Assembly: GCF_026125785.1 (NCBI RefSeq)
Contig: NZ_JAHCKL010000024.1
Coordinates: 1-64,000 of the forward strand
Source of the DNA: Hydrogenophaga sp.
GTDB taxonomy: Bacteria > Pseudomonadota > Gammaproteobacteria > Burkholderiales > Burkholderiaceae_C
Reading direction: 5' to 3'
Length of the DNA stretch: 64,000 nucleotides
A program made the position numbers and the translations under genes. The number at the start of each line of letters is the position of its first letter. Positions within the stretch are counted from its first letter, which is position 1. Positions 28,010 to 36,099 of this stretch are shown here, piece after piece. Under the pieces are notes generated by a model. That model saw nothing but the letters and a program-made list of their open reading frames with translations, did not search any database and was not told the DNA's origin.

Positions 28010-28579
28010 TCAGCTGCGGACTTCACCGCCCATGGGATGGGGATGGCCGCCAGGGTGGCCCTTGTGGCGCATGCCGGCGCGCTGGAAGCCCTGAGCAAAA
28101 CGGTCATCGAACACTTTCTTCTGATCCGCGTTGAGCGAACCGTAGAAGCTGCGGATCGCGTCGTTGCGCTGGGCCATGTGGGCGTCGCGTTCGGCTTTGA
28201 GTGCCTGCATCTTGTCCAGACGTTCCGGCGTGGTCAGCTTGGACCAGTCTTCGCGGTTCATGCGAGGCGCAGGACCTTGCTGGGGAGGCTGTGTGCGCGC
28301 CACGAAGGCGTTCCAGGCGGGCTCCTGCTCGGGCGTGAGCTTGAGATCGGCCTTGAGGGCGGCCCGACGCTCTGCCATCTTTCTCTGCATGTTCGCCATG
28401 CGTTCGGCGTGGCGCTTCTGGTGTTTGTCCAGTTTGTCTGCGTCGGGGCGGGGGGCTGGTGCGGTTTGCGCGGTAGGAGCCGGCGTGGCCGCGGTCTGGG
28501 CGATGGCGGTGGCAGAGAGACCGACGAAGGCAGAGGCCAAGGCGGCGGTGATCAGGGCACGTTTCGGAAGCGAGGTCAT
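28010..28579 (-). CDS. Spy/CpxP-like periplasmic protein
   Basis: A 189-residue exported protein. The start at 28579 gives a typical signal peptide (MTSLPKRALITAALASAF, cleavage near AIAQ) and a good AGGAGT ribosome site. The mature protein is helical, basic and His/Met-rich. It has one LTxxQ-type motif (LKLTPEQEPAWNAF) and a C-terminal FDDRFAQGFQRAGMRH segment ending in His/Gly/Pro (KGHPGGHPHPMGG). Spy/CpxP relatives are envelope chaperones or metal-stress sensors. The position behind copZ and cueR and the His/Met tail suggest periplasmic copper binding or protection. Confidence 0.85.
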   Translation of the reverse strand: MTSLPKRALITAALASAFVGLSATAIAQTAATPAPTAQTAPAPRPDADKLDKHQKRHAERMANMQRKMAERRAALKADLKLTPEQEPAWNAFVARTQPPQQGPAPRMNREDWSKLTTPERLDKMQALKAERDAHMAQRNDAIRSFYGSLNADQKKVFDDRFAQGFQRAGMRHKGHPGGHPHPMGGEVRS

Positions 28580-28652
28580 GGTGGACTCCTTGGAGAGGGT
28601 TGGGAAGGTCTGCCAGGTCGCCTGCGGAATGCATGGGTGAGATGGCATGGCT

Positions 28653-29183
28653 TCAGTGTCGAAGCGGCGTGTTTCCATCCTGTGCCGCCGGTGTGGCGGG
28701 TGTGTAAAGTTTTGTGGCCTTGTGTGGCACGGTGGCGCAGGCCTCTGTCGTGGGGTGGCCGAGGTCGTCGAGGATGGGACAGTCGGGACGGCCGTCGCCA
28801 GGGCAGAGGTTCAGCAGGTGGTCGAGCGTGCGCTGCATGGCCTGCAGGGCTTCGATGCGGGCACTGAGCTCTTCCATGTGTTTCTGCGCAATGCGCTTGA
28901 CGCTGGCGCTGCTGCGCCGGCGGTTGTGCCAGAGGCTGACCAGTTCGGTGATGGCATCCAGGCCAAAGCCCATGTCGCGTGCGCGGCGGATGAAGCGCAG
29001 GGTGTGCACGTCGGCCAGGCTGTACTGGCGGTAGTTGCTGTCCGTGCGTGGCACCGCGGCAAGCAGGCCCAGGGCTTCGTAGTGGCGAAGCATCTTGGGC
29101 GAAATGCCACTGAGCCGCGCGGCCGTGCCGATGTTCACTGGCCACGGGACCCGCAGGTCCTGTTCACTGGGTTCGTCGGCCAT
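28653..29183 (-). CDS. cueR: Cu(I)-responsive MerR regulator CueR
   Basis: A 176-residue MerR-family activator. The winged helix is at residues 16-85 (NIGTAARLSGISPKMLRHYE, YRQYSLADVHTLRFIRRARD), then the dimerisation helix. The metal loop has C127 and C135 in CPGDGRPDC, the two-Cys, seven-residue spacing that is diagnostic of copper/silver-sensing CueR. The C-terminus is about 35 residues longer than in E. coli CueR, with an unmatched third Cys (EACATV). It lies 5 bases after copZ, so it is made from the promoter it controls. Confidence 0.95.
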   Translation of the reverse strand: MADEPSEQDLRVPWPVNIGTAARLSGISPKMLRHYEALGLLAAVPRTDSNYRQYSLADVHTLRFIRRARDMGFGLDAITELVSLWHNRRRSSASVKRIAQKHMEELSARIEALQAMQRTLDHLLNLCPGDGRPDCPILDDLGHPTTEACATVPHKATKLYTPATPAAQDGNTPLRH

Positions 29184-29188
29184 GGTGC

Positions 29189-29386
29189 TCAGGCGGCGAC
29201 CTGGTAACCCTCTTCGCGGATCGCCTGCGCCACCGCTTCACGCGGCTGCGTGGTGTCGACCTCGACGCGGTGGCTGGCGCGATCGATGCGGATCTGGGCC
29301 TGTGGGTCGAGCTCGCGGATGGCGGTGGTCACGGCTTTTTCGCAGTGGCCGCAGGTCATGCCTTGCACGTCAAATACCTGGTTCAT
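29189..29386 (-). CDS. copZ: CopZ-type copper chaperone
   Basis: A 65-residue heavy-metal-associated domain protein with the Cu(I) site MTCGHC (residues 10-15) and the ferredoxin-like fold pattern ending REEGYQVAA. It carries cytosolic Cu(I) to the exporter CopA. First gene of the copZ-cueR-spy operon, directly downstream of a classic CueR promoter, and divergent from copA. Confidence 0.94.
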   Translation of the reverse strand: MNQVFDVQGMTCGHCEKAVTTAIRELDPQAQIRIDRASHRVEVDTTQPREAVAQAIREEGYQVAA

Positions 29387-29422
29387 GGAAATGTCCTTGA
29401 AAAGGAAGTGGATGATGGGGAC

Positions 29423-29453
29423 ATTGTCATCCTTGACATGGTGTCAAGGTCAA
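29423..29453 (-). promoter_or_regulatory. CueR-type promoter for copZ operon
   Basis: On the minus strand TTGACC (-35, 29453-29448) and GACAAT (-10, 29428-29423) are separated by 19 bases, the stretched spacing of MerR-family promoters. The spacer contains the perfect palindrome CCTTGACA-cca-TGTCAAGG (29431-29449 in plus coordinates), a textbook CueR operator. Confidence 0.9.
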
Positions 29454-29501
29454 GCCTTTTGCAGGCGGACCTGTCCCGTTCACAGTTGGCAACAAGACCA
29501 C

Positions 29502-29532
29502 TTGACCTTCCCACGGTGGTAAAGCTTATGCT
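29502..29532 (+). promoter_or_regulatory. CueR-type promoter for copA
   Basis: TTGACC (29502-29507) and TATGCT (29527-29532) are separated by 19 bases. The spacer begins with the CCTTCCC half of a CueR operator, followed by an imperfect TGGTAAAG half. The -10 ends only 6 bases before the copA ATG, so the transcript is nearly leaderless or the start codon lies slightly downstream. Confidence 0.82.
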
Positions 29533-29538
29533 GGATTC

Positions 29539-31890
29539 ATGAACACGATACCTGCGGCCACGGCCACCATGCCGGGCGAGTTTTCCGCATCACCTTCGAT
29601 CCACCAGATCGATCTGGGCATTGGTGGCATGACTTGCGCTTCCTGCGTGACGCGGGTGGAGAAAGCACTGAAGAAGCAGGCGGGTGTGACGGAGGCGACG
29701 GTCAACCTGGCCACCGAGTCGGCCCGCGTGGTGTTGAACACGGGCGATGAAGCCCAGGCGCTGGCGCGCATCAAGCGCGCTGTGCGCGACGCGGGCTACG
29801 AACCGCGCACGCTGGAAGAGATGGACGAGGAGACGGAAGTGCAGTGGATGGGCATGCCCCGCAGCTTTCTGCCTGTGTTCATCGGTCTGGTGTTGTCGGC
29901 ACCTCTGGTGGTGCCCATGGTCGGCGATCTTTTTGGGCGGCACTGGATGCTGCCGGCCTGGGCGCAGTTCCTGTTGGCCACGCCGGTGCAGTTCGTGCTG
30001 GGTGCGCGTTTCTACCGTGCGGGGTGGCATGCGCTCAAGGCGCTGACCGGCAACATGGAGCTGCTGGTGTCGATAGGGACCACGGCTGGCTGGGCTTTGT
30101 CGACCTGGCTGTGGTGGCGTGCGGAGCCGGGTGAGATGGTGCATCTGTACTACGAGGCGTCTGCGGTGGTGATCACGCTGGTGTTGCTGGGAAAGTGGTT
30201 GGAGGCGCGTGCCAAGCGGCAGACCACGGCGGCCATTCGGGCCTTGCATGCCTTGCGGCCTGAACGCGCGCACCTGTTGCCCGATGGTGTGCGCCGCACG
30301 GAGGTGGCCGACGTCGCGGTGGATGAGCTGTTGCCGGGCGACCTGATCCGGGTCCTGCCGGGTGAGCGCTTCGCGGCCGATGGTGTGGTGGTGCAGGGCC
30401 GCACGCAGGCCGACGAGTCCATGCTCACCGGGGAAGCCATGCCGGTGTCCAAGGACGTGGGTGATGCCGTCACCGGTGGTTCGCTCAATGGCGAGGGTGC
30501 GGTGGAGGTGCGTGTGCGCTCGGTAGGGGCAGAGAGCGTGCTGGCGCGCATCATCGGTCTGGTGCAGGACGCGCAGGCCACCAAGGCGCCGGTGCAGCGC
30601 ATGGTGGACCAGGTGGCGGCGGTGTTTGTGCCGGTGGTGCTGGTGATCGCACTGATCACGCTGGTGGCCTGGTGGGCACGCGGGGCGTTGCTGGAAGAGG
30701 CTTTGCTGCATGCGGTGGCCGTGCTGGTGATCGCCTGTCCCTGTGCGCTGGGCCTGGCCACACCCGCGGCCATCATGGCGGGCACGGGCGTGGCGGCACG
30801 GCACGGCATTCTGATCAAGGATGCGCAGGCTCTGGAGGTGGCGCACCAGGTGGACACGGTGGCCTTTGACAAGACCGGTACCCTCACCGAGGGGCGCCCG
30901 CGCCTGCTGGTGGTCGAGGCCATGCCGGGCGTGGACGAGATGGCGGTGCTGCAGACGGCTGCCGCGCTGCAGGCGCAGAGTGCGCATCCGCTGGCGCGCG
31001 CCGTGGTGCAGGCCGCCGCATCGGCCGCCATCACACCCGGTCCTGCGCAGGACGTGCAGGCCGTGCCTGGCCGTGGCAGCCAGGGCGTGGTGGGTGGCGC
31101 GCTGCTGGCGCTGGGCAGTCTGCGCTGGATGGAAGAGCTGGGTGCACGGATGGGACCACTGGAAGACCGGGTGCGCAGCCTGCAGGCAGAGGGCGCCACG
31201 GTATCGGTGCTGGCCAGCCAGACACCGGGAGACGCCGCCGCGGCTGCCACCTGGACACCGCTGGCGTTGCTGGCTTTTGGTGATGAACCGAAGGCGGGTG
31301 CGGCGCAAGCCATCGCGGATCTGCGCGCGCAGGGGCTTCGTGTGTTCATGGTGTCGGGTGACAACCGTGGAGCGGCCACCGCCATGGCTGCGCGCCTGGG
31401 CCTGCGCGCCGACCAGGGCGAGGTGGTGGCCGAGGTGCTGCCGGGCGACAAGGCGGCGGTGGTGCGCAAGCTGAAACAGCCCTCCAGGGTGGGAGCCAGC
31501 CATGCAGGGTTGGGACGCGAGGGTCTTCACACCGTCGCCATGGTGGGTGATGGTGTCAACGATGCACCGGCGCTTGCGGCGGCCGACGTGGGCATGGCGA
31601 TGAGCCACAGCCAGGGTGGCGGTTCGGACGTGGCCATGCACGCGGCCGGCATCACGCTCATGCGGGGAGACCCGATGCTGGTGGCTGCCGCATTGGACAT
31701 ATCGCGGCGCACGGTGCGCAAGATCCGGCAGAACCTGTTCTGGGCGTTTGCCTACAACGTGGCGGGCATTCCACTGGCCGCGCTGGGCTTTCTGAGCCCT
31801 GTGGTGGCGGGTGCGGCCATGGCGCTGAGTTCCGTGAGCGTGGTGAGCAATGCGCTGCTGCTGCGCCGCTGGAAGCCGCCACAGCGTTGA
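29539..31890 (+). CDS. copA: Cu(I)-translocating P-type ATPase CopA
   Basis: A 783-residue P1B-ATPase exporting Cu(I) from the cytoplasm. One N-terminal metal-binding domain (GGMTCASC, C33 and C36), then eight expected membrane helices, the membrane copper site CPC (400-402), the phosphorylated Asp D444 in DKTGTLTEG, HPLARAVV in the nucleotide domain and GDGVNDAPALAAADVG. An insert in the P-domain (about 645-660) is slightly longer than usual. An alternative start may exist because the predicted -10 is so close to the ATG at 29539. Divergent from copZ and under CueR control. Confidence 0.96.
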   Translation: MNTIPAATATMPGEFSASPSIHQIDLGIGGMTCASCVTRVEKALKKQAGVTEATVNLATESARVVLNTGDEAQALARIKRAVRDAGYEPRTLEEMDEETEVQWMGMPRSFLPVFIGLVLSAPLVVPMVGDLFGRHWMLPAWAQFLLATPVQFVLGARFYRAGWHALKALTGNMELLVSIGTTAGWALSTWLWWRAEPGEMVHLYYEASAVVITLVLLGKWLEARAKRQTTAAIRALHALRPERAHLLPDGVRRTEVADVAVDELLPGDLIRVLPGERFAADGVVVQGRTQADESMLTGEAMPVSKDVGDAVTGGSLNGEGAVEVRVRSVGAESVLARIIGLVQDAQATKAPVQRMVDQVAAVFVPVVLVIALITLVAWWARGALLEEALLHAVAVLVIACPCALGLATPAAIMAGTGVAARHGILIKDAQALEVAHQVDTVAFDKTGTLTEGRPRLLVVEAMPGVDEMAVLQTAAALQAQSAHPLARAVVQAAASAAITPGPAQDVQAVPGRGSQGVVGGALLALGSLRWMEELGARMGPLEDRVRSLQAEGATVSVLASQTPGDAAAAATWTPLALLAFGDEPKAGAAQAIADLRAQGLRVFMVSGDNRGAATAMAARLGLRADQGEVVAEVLPGDKAAVVRKLKQPSRVGASHAGLGREGLHTVAMVGDGVNDAPALAAADVGMAMSHSQGGGSDVAMHAAGITLMRGDPMLVAAALDISRRTVRKIRQNLFWAFAYNVAGIPLAALGFLSPVVAGAAMALSSVSVVSNALLLRRWKPPQR

Positions 31891-31893
31891 AGC

Positions 31894-31907
31894 TTGACCC
31901 AGGTCAA
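31894..31907 (+). promoter_or_regulatory. FNR/Anr-type box upstream of hemerythrin gene
   Basis: TTGACCCAGGTCAA is a perfect palindrome of the TTGAC-N4-GTCAA form bound by FNR/Anr/Dnr regulators. Its centre is about 65 bases before the hemerythrin start at 31966. An activator site at -41.5 would put transcription start near 31942, favouring that start codon. It lies just after the copA stop codon. Confidence 0.6.
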
Positions 31908-31965
31908 GCCCGGCAGGGCCAGCTTGCGCGATGCTGCAGGGCCAGAGGAAATGGTCCTGCCCGCC

Positions 31966-32556
31966 ATGAAACACGAAGCCCTGCGCGTCATCCGCGACGA
32001 ACACGCCAGCCTGTCGGCCATGCTGCTGTCCATGCGGCAGATGATCGAACGGGGGCCCGATCCCGATGGAAAGGGTCTGCACGACCAGTACTTCGATGTG
32101 CTGCGGGCGATGCTGTTCTACATCGACGAGTTTCCCGAGAAGCGGCACCACCCCAAGGAATCGGACCTGCTGTTTCCCCGCGTGGCCCGGGCTGCGCCCC
32201 AGGTCATGCCAACCATCGAACAGCTCGAACGCGACCACATGACGGGCGAGAACAGGGTGCGCGAACTCATGCACCTGCTCATGGCCTGGGAGTACCTGGG
32301 CGAAACGCGCCGCACGGCTTTTGAACTGGCGGCGCGCGACTACATCGGCTTCTACCTGGAACACATGCGGCTGGAGGAAACCGTGGTGCTGCCCGAGGCC
32401 GAGCGCTCGCTGGACGAAAGCGACTGGCAGGCGCTGGACGTGGCCTTCTCGACCAACCAGGATCCGCTGAACCCGCACCTGCCGCGCGATCCCGCGTTCG
32501 ACCGCCTGTTCACGCGCATCGTGATGCGCACGCCCGCACCCGTGGGGCTGGGCTGA
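31966..32556 (+). CDS. Hemerythrin domain protein
   Basis: A 196-residue helical protein with the hemerythrin-like iron ligands distributed over four helices: IRDEHASL, YIDEFPEKRHHPKE, QLERDHMTGENRV, and YLEHMRLEETVVLPEAE. Such proteins bind a di-iron centre and handle oxygen, nitric oxide or iron. A TTG start at 31894 is unlikely because it would fall on the FNR-type box; ATG 31951 is possible but sits too close to the GAGGA. Placement behind an FNR-type box fits a redox or nitrosative-stress role. Confidence 0.85.
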   Translation: MKHEALRVIRDEHASLSAMLLSMRQMIERGPDPDGKGLHDQYFDVLRAMLFYIDEFPEKRHHPKESDLLFPRVARAAPQVMPTIEQLERDHMTGENRVRELMHLLMAWEYLGETRRTAFELAARDYIGFYLEHMRLEETVVLPEAERSLDESDWQALDVAFSTNQDPLNPHLPRDPAFDRLFTRIVMRTPAPVGLG

Positions 32557-32562
32557 TCCAAG

Positions 32563-33927
32563 TCATTCGGCCGCGCTGCGCGCCAGCGCATCCACCCATT
32601 CGCCAAACACCGCCAGAAGGCGCTGCGCGTCCGCCTCGCTGGTGGCGGGGGAGACCAGCAGCATGCTGTGAAAAGGCGTGAGCAGCACGCCGCGGTTGAG
32701 CATGTAGAGGTGCGTGAGGGCTTCGAGTTCGCCCTGCGCGTGGTCGCGCACGTCCTGGGCATCGAGCGGCGTGTGGTCCATGAACTGCAGTTCCATGCGC
32801 GCGCCCAGGCGGGTCACGGTCCAGGGCTGGCCCGCGCGGGCGATACGCTCGCGCAGGCCTTGTTCCAACAGCTCGGCGAGCTTCAGCATGTGCCCGTAGT
32901 TCGCCTCGGTGTGCAGGTGTTGCAGCGCGGCTTCGAGCGCGGCCATGGTCAGGGCGTTGCCCGACAACGTGGTGCCGATGCCGCTGTGTCCGTCGGGGGC
33001 GTGTTCCTTGGCCGCGGCCATGCGGTCGGCGAGTTCCTCGGTGAAGCCATAGACCGCGCACGGCAGGCCGCCGGCCACGGCCTTGCCGACCACCAGCACA
33101 TCGGGCGCCAGGCCGTGCGCCCGCGCATACCCGCCGAGGGCGGTGGAGACCGTGTGGGTTTCGTCGCAGACGAACAGCGCACCGTGCTCGCGGCACAGCG
33201 CCCGCGCGGCGGCCCAGAAGCCAGGTTGGGGTGGCACCAGGCCGAAGTTGGTGAGCGCGGGTTCGGCCAGCAGGCAGGCCACGTCGCCCTGGGCCAGTGC
33301 GGCACGCAGGGCCGCCAGATCGTTGAACGGCACCACGCGGGTGAAATCGGCATGGTTGTGGACCTGTCCCAGCACCGAGGGGCGTGGCAGCGTCTTCCCG
33401 CTGGTGGGGTCTCTGTCCACCAGCGTGTCGTCCACCGCACCGTGGTAGCAGCCATCGAACACCAGCAGCACCGGCCGGCGGGTGACGGCGCGCGCCCAGC
33501 GCAGCACGAAGCGGTTGGCGTCGCTGGCCGAGAGCGCCATCTGCCACCGCGGCAGGCCAAAGACGCGCTGCAGCGCCTCACCCACCGGCAAGGCGCGTGG
33601 AGACGGCAGCATGCAGGTGAGGCCTTGCGCGGCCTGGGTGGCGATGGCCTGGGCCAGGGCGGGCGGGCTGTGGCCGAACATGGCGCCGGTGTCGCCGAGG
33701 CAGAAGTCGGTGTAGGCCAGGCCATCGGCGCAGGTGATGCGCGCGCCCTGCGCGTGGGTCACGAACAGCGTGGCCGGGCTGGGCCAGTCGCGCATCCAGT
33801 GCAGGGGCACGCCAAAGAGGTAGTGCGCGCGGGCCGCCCGGGCAAGGGCCATGGAGGTGGGGTGGGTGGCGATGAAGCGTTCGCGTTCGCTGGCTTGCAG
33901 GGCGGTGAGGCGGGCGGACTTGTTCAT
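32563..33927 (-). CDS. Class III aminotransferase, GSA-aminomutase-like
   Basis: A 454-residue PLP-dependent enzyme of fold type I, class III. The PLP pocket is visible as FDGCYHG, the cofactor Asp as LFVCDETHT (D255), and the Schiff-base Lys as VGKAVAGGLP (K282), followed by TLSGNALTMAAL. It resembles glutamate-1-semialdehyde 2,1-aminomutase, but it is not in a tetrapyrrole context and sequence by eye does not settle the substrate. The ATG at 33927 begins MNKSARL. It is divergent from the MFS gene with 32 bases between starts. Confidence 0.85.
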   Translation of the reverse strand: MNKSARLTALQASERERFIATHPTSMALARAARAHYLFGVPLHWMRDWPSPATLFVTHAQGARITCADGLAYTDFCLGDTGAMFGHSPPALAQAIATQAAQGLTCMLPSPRALPVGEALQRVFGLPRWQMALSASDANRFVLRWARAVTRRPVLLVFDGCYHGAVDDTLVDRDPTSGKTLPRPSVLGQVHNHADFTRVVPFNDLAALRAALAQGDVACLLAEPALTNFGLVPPQPGFWAAARALCREHGALFVCDETHTVSTALGGYARAHGLAPDVLVVGKAVAGGLPCAVYGFTEELADRMAAAKEHAPDGHSGIGTTLSGNALTMAALEAALQHLHTEANYGHMLKLAELLEQGLRERIARAGQPWTVTRLGARMELQFMDHTPLDAQDVRDHAQGELEALTHLYMLNRGVLLTPFHSMLLVSPATSEADAQRLLAVFGEWVDALARSAAE

Positions 33928-33959
33928 GCGCGCCAGCTTCGCACAAAATGTGCCGGTCC

Positions 33960-35183
33960 ATGACCCGCCCCACCCCACCCGCCGCGCCGGGCCATGCCCC
34001 CGATGCCACGCCGTATGTGCGCCTGGCTCTGGCCCTCTCCCTGGGGGCCGCGGTCTCGCTGGGCATCACCCGCTTCGCCTACGGCCTGCTGCTGCCACCC
34101 ATGCGCGGGGACCTGGGCTGGAGCTACACCCTGGCGGGCGCGATGAACACCTTCAACGCGGCGGGCTACCTGGTGGGCGCCCTGGCCACGCCCTGGCTGT
34201 TGCGGCGGGCCTCGCCGATGGGGCTGCTGCTGGTGGGTTCGCTGCTGGCTTCCGTGTTCATGGCTCTCAGCGGCTTCTTCACCAGCGCCGTGCCTTTGCT
34301 GGCCCAGCGCCTGCTGGCCGGTGTGGCCAGTGCGCTGGTGTTCATCTCGGGCGGCTTGCTCGCCGCGCGCCTGGGCGCGTTGCAGCCGCGGCGCAGCGGT
34401 TTCCTGCTGGGCCTGTACTACGGTGGCACGGGGCTGGGCATCGTGGTGTCGGCCCTGGGCGTGCCACCCGTGCTGGCGGCCGCCGCGCAGCAGGCCCACG
34501 GCTGGGCCTGGGCCTGGTGGGTGCTGGCCATGGTCTGCCTGCTGGCGACGCTGCTCATGGCCTGGCCCGCGCGCGTGCTGGCCACCCTGGCACCGCCCCC
34601 ACCCGGGCCGCTGGGCTCGGGCGCGCGCGTGTTCCGCGCACGGGACTTCGCCTTCGCGCTCGCCGGGTACGGGGCCTTCGGCGTGGGTTACATCGGCTAC
34701 ATGACCTTCGTGATTGCCTTGCTGCGTGAGCAGGGTGTGTCCGGCGGCGGCATCACGCTGTTCTACGCCTTGCTGGGGGTGGCGGTGGTGGCCTCCTCGC
34801 GCATCTGGGCCGGCCTGCTCGACCGGTACCGCAACGGCGTGCCGCTGGCCGTGCTCAACGCGCTGCTGGGAGTGGCCGCCATCGTGCCGGCGCTCACCGC
34901 GGCCTGGCCGCTGCTCATCGTCTCGGGTGCGCTGTTCGGCGGCGTGTTCCTCTCGGTCGTCGCATCCACCACCGCGCTGGTGCGCCACAACCTGCCGCCC
35001 GCGCAATGGGCCGCCGGCATCAGCGCCTTCACCATCGTGTTCGCCGCCGGCCAGATCGTGGGCCCAACCGTGGTCGGTTTCATCTCCGACGGCCCAGGCG
35101 GCCTGGCACGCGGCCTGGTGTTCTCGGCCATCGCCCTCTGGCTCGGCGCCGCCCTGGCATCCCGCCAGAAAGCCCTGACCTGA
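33960..35183 (+). CDS. YbfB/YjiJ-family MFS transporter
   Basis: A 407-residue major facilitator protein with about 12 hydrophobic helices. The first helix region SLGAAVSLGITRFAYGLLLP, with the conserved GxxRFxYG, is the signature of the YbfB/YjiJ group; the loop between helices 2 and 3 is short (TPWLLRRAS). Substrate unknown. Divergent and nearly abutting the aminotransferase gene, which may act on the same compound. It ends in a dispersed intergenic repeat. Confidence 0.85.
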   Translation: MTRPTPPAAPGHAPDATPYVRLALALSLGAAVSLGITRFAYGLLLPPMRGDLGWSYTLAGAMNTFNAAGYLVGALATPWLLRRASPMGLLLVGSLLASVFMALSGFFTSAVPLLAQRLLAGVASALVFISGGLLAARLGALQPRRSGFLLGLYYGGTGLGIVVSALGVPPVLAAAAQQAHGWAWAWWVLAMVCLLATLLMAWPARVLATLAPPPPGPLGSGARVFRARDFAFALAGYGAFGVGYIGYMTFVIALLREQGVSGGGITLFYALLGVAVVASSRIWAGLLDRYRNGVPLAVLNALLGVAAIVPALTAAWPLLIVSGALFGGVFLSVVASTTALVRHNLPPAQWAAGISAFTIVFAAGQIVGPTVVGFISDGPGGLARGLVFSAIALWLGAALASRQKALT

Positions 35184-35191
35184 ACGCAAGG

Positions 35192-35355
35192 GCCCGGCTT
35201 CACCAGTCCAGGGCGCCCCAGCGAGCGAAGCGAGGCGCCCAAGCCCAGAGATGCCGAGGGTCCGGCTCCGCCGGCCCAAGGCATCGTCCCCCCTCCAAGC
35301 GCCGACAGGCGCGCCAGAGAGGGGGGAAGCCGCGCAGCGGCGCAGGGGGGAGCCC
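35192..35355. repeat. Dispersed intergenic hairpin repeat, copy 1
   Basis: This 164-base block between the convergent MFS and GST genes has segments also found at 41820-41965: GCGAGCGAAGCGAGGCGC, AGGGTCCGGCTCCGCCGG, GCGCGCCAGAGAGGGGGG and GCCGCGCAGCGGCGCA. It contains several self-complementary parts (CCCCCCTC with GAGGGGGG; CCGGC with GCCGG). Its convergent position suggests a bidirectional terminator. Confidence 0.8.
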
Positions 35356-35964
35356 CTACTTCACCAAGCCTTCGGCCCTCATGGCCGCCTGCACGGCGGG
35401 CCGGGCAGCCACGCGTTCGCGGTAGGCCGTCAGGTTGGCCAGGCCGGTGATGTCTACTCCGACGCGCGGGGCCCAGTTGGTCACGGTGAAGAGGTAGCCG
35501 TCGGCGACGGTGAAGGTGTCTCCCATCAGGTACTGCTTGCCGGCGAGCTGGCTGTCGACCCAGGCCAGGCGCTGCGACAGGCGGGTCTTGGTCGTGGCCT
35601 TGAACTCTTCGGGGGTGGCCGGGTTGAACAGGGGAGAGAAGCCTTTGTGCACCTCGGTACCGATGAAGGTGAGCCATTCCTGCAGGCGGTAGCGGTCCAT
35701 GGTGCCGCCGGCGGGCGCCAGCTTTTTCTGCGGCACCTGGTCGGCGATGTACTGCACGATGGCGGGGCCTTCGCGCAGGCGCTGGCCATCGTCCAGTTCG
35801 AGCAGGGGCACGTAGCCCAGCGGGTTGATGGTGTAGTAGTCCGTGCCGTCGGGCAGCTGGTGGGTCTTGGTCGGGGCGGGGACGGCCTCGAAGGTGAGGC
35901 CGGATTCGTGCAGGGCGATGTGCGGCGAGAGCGAACAGGCGCCGGGGGAGTAGTAGAGCTTCAT
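35356..35964 (-). CDS. gst: Beta-class glutathione S-transferase
   Basis: A 202-residue GST. The N-terminal thioredoxin-like domain starts MKLYYSPGACSLSPHIAL with Cys10, the active-site residue of bacterial beta-class GSTs. The glutathione-binding segment INPLGYVPLLELDDG has the cis-Pro, followed by REGPAIVQYIAD. The C-terminal helical domain contains MGDTFTVADGYLF. It conjugates or reduces electrophiles with glutathione in the cytoplasm. Divergent from the AsmA-like gene. Confidence 0.93.
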   Translation of the reverse strand: MKLYYSPGACSLSPHIALHESGLTFEAVPAPTKTHQLPDGTDYYTINPLGYVPLLELDDGQRLREGPAIVQYIADQVPQKKLAPAGGTMDRYRLQEWLTFIGTEVHKGFSPLFNPATPEEFKATTKTRLSQRLAWVDSQLAGKQYLMGDTFTVADGYLFTVTNWAPRVGVDITGLANLTAYRERVAARPAVQAAMRAEGLVK

Positions 35965-36099
35965 GGGATGTGTCCTCGGGTCAATCGGTGATGCCCCGGC
36001 AGGGGCATCGGGAGCGATCCTACCGGCCGCCGGGAAATCGTGCTGGGCGGTCGGCGCAAGGCGGTTCTGGCGCCGGGTGCTGGGCACAATGGCGCCATC

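Noticed and set aside
29590-32478. 962-codon minus-strand frame opposite copA
   Set aside because: GC-rich third-position shadow of copA and the hemerythrin gene; composition rich in His/Arg/Gln with no domain pattern.
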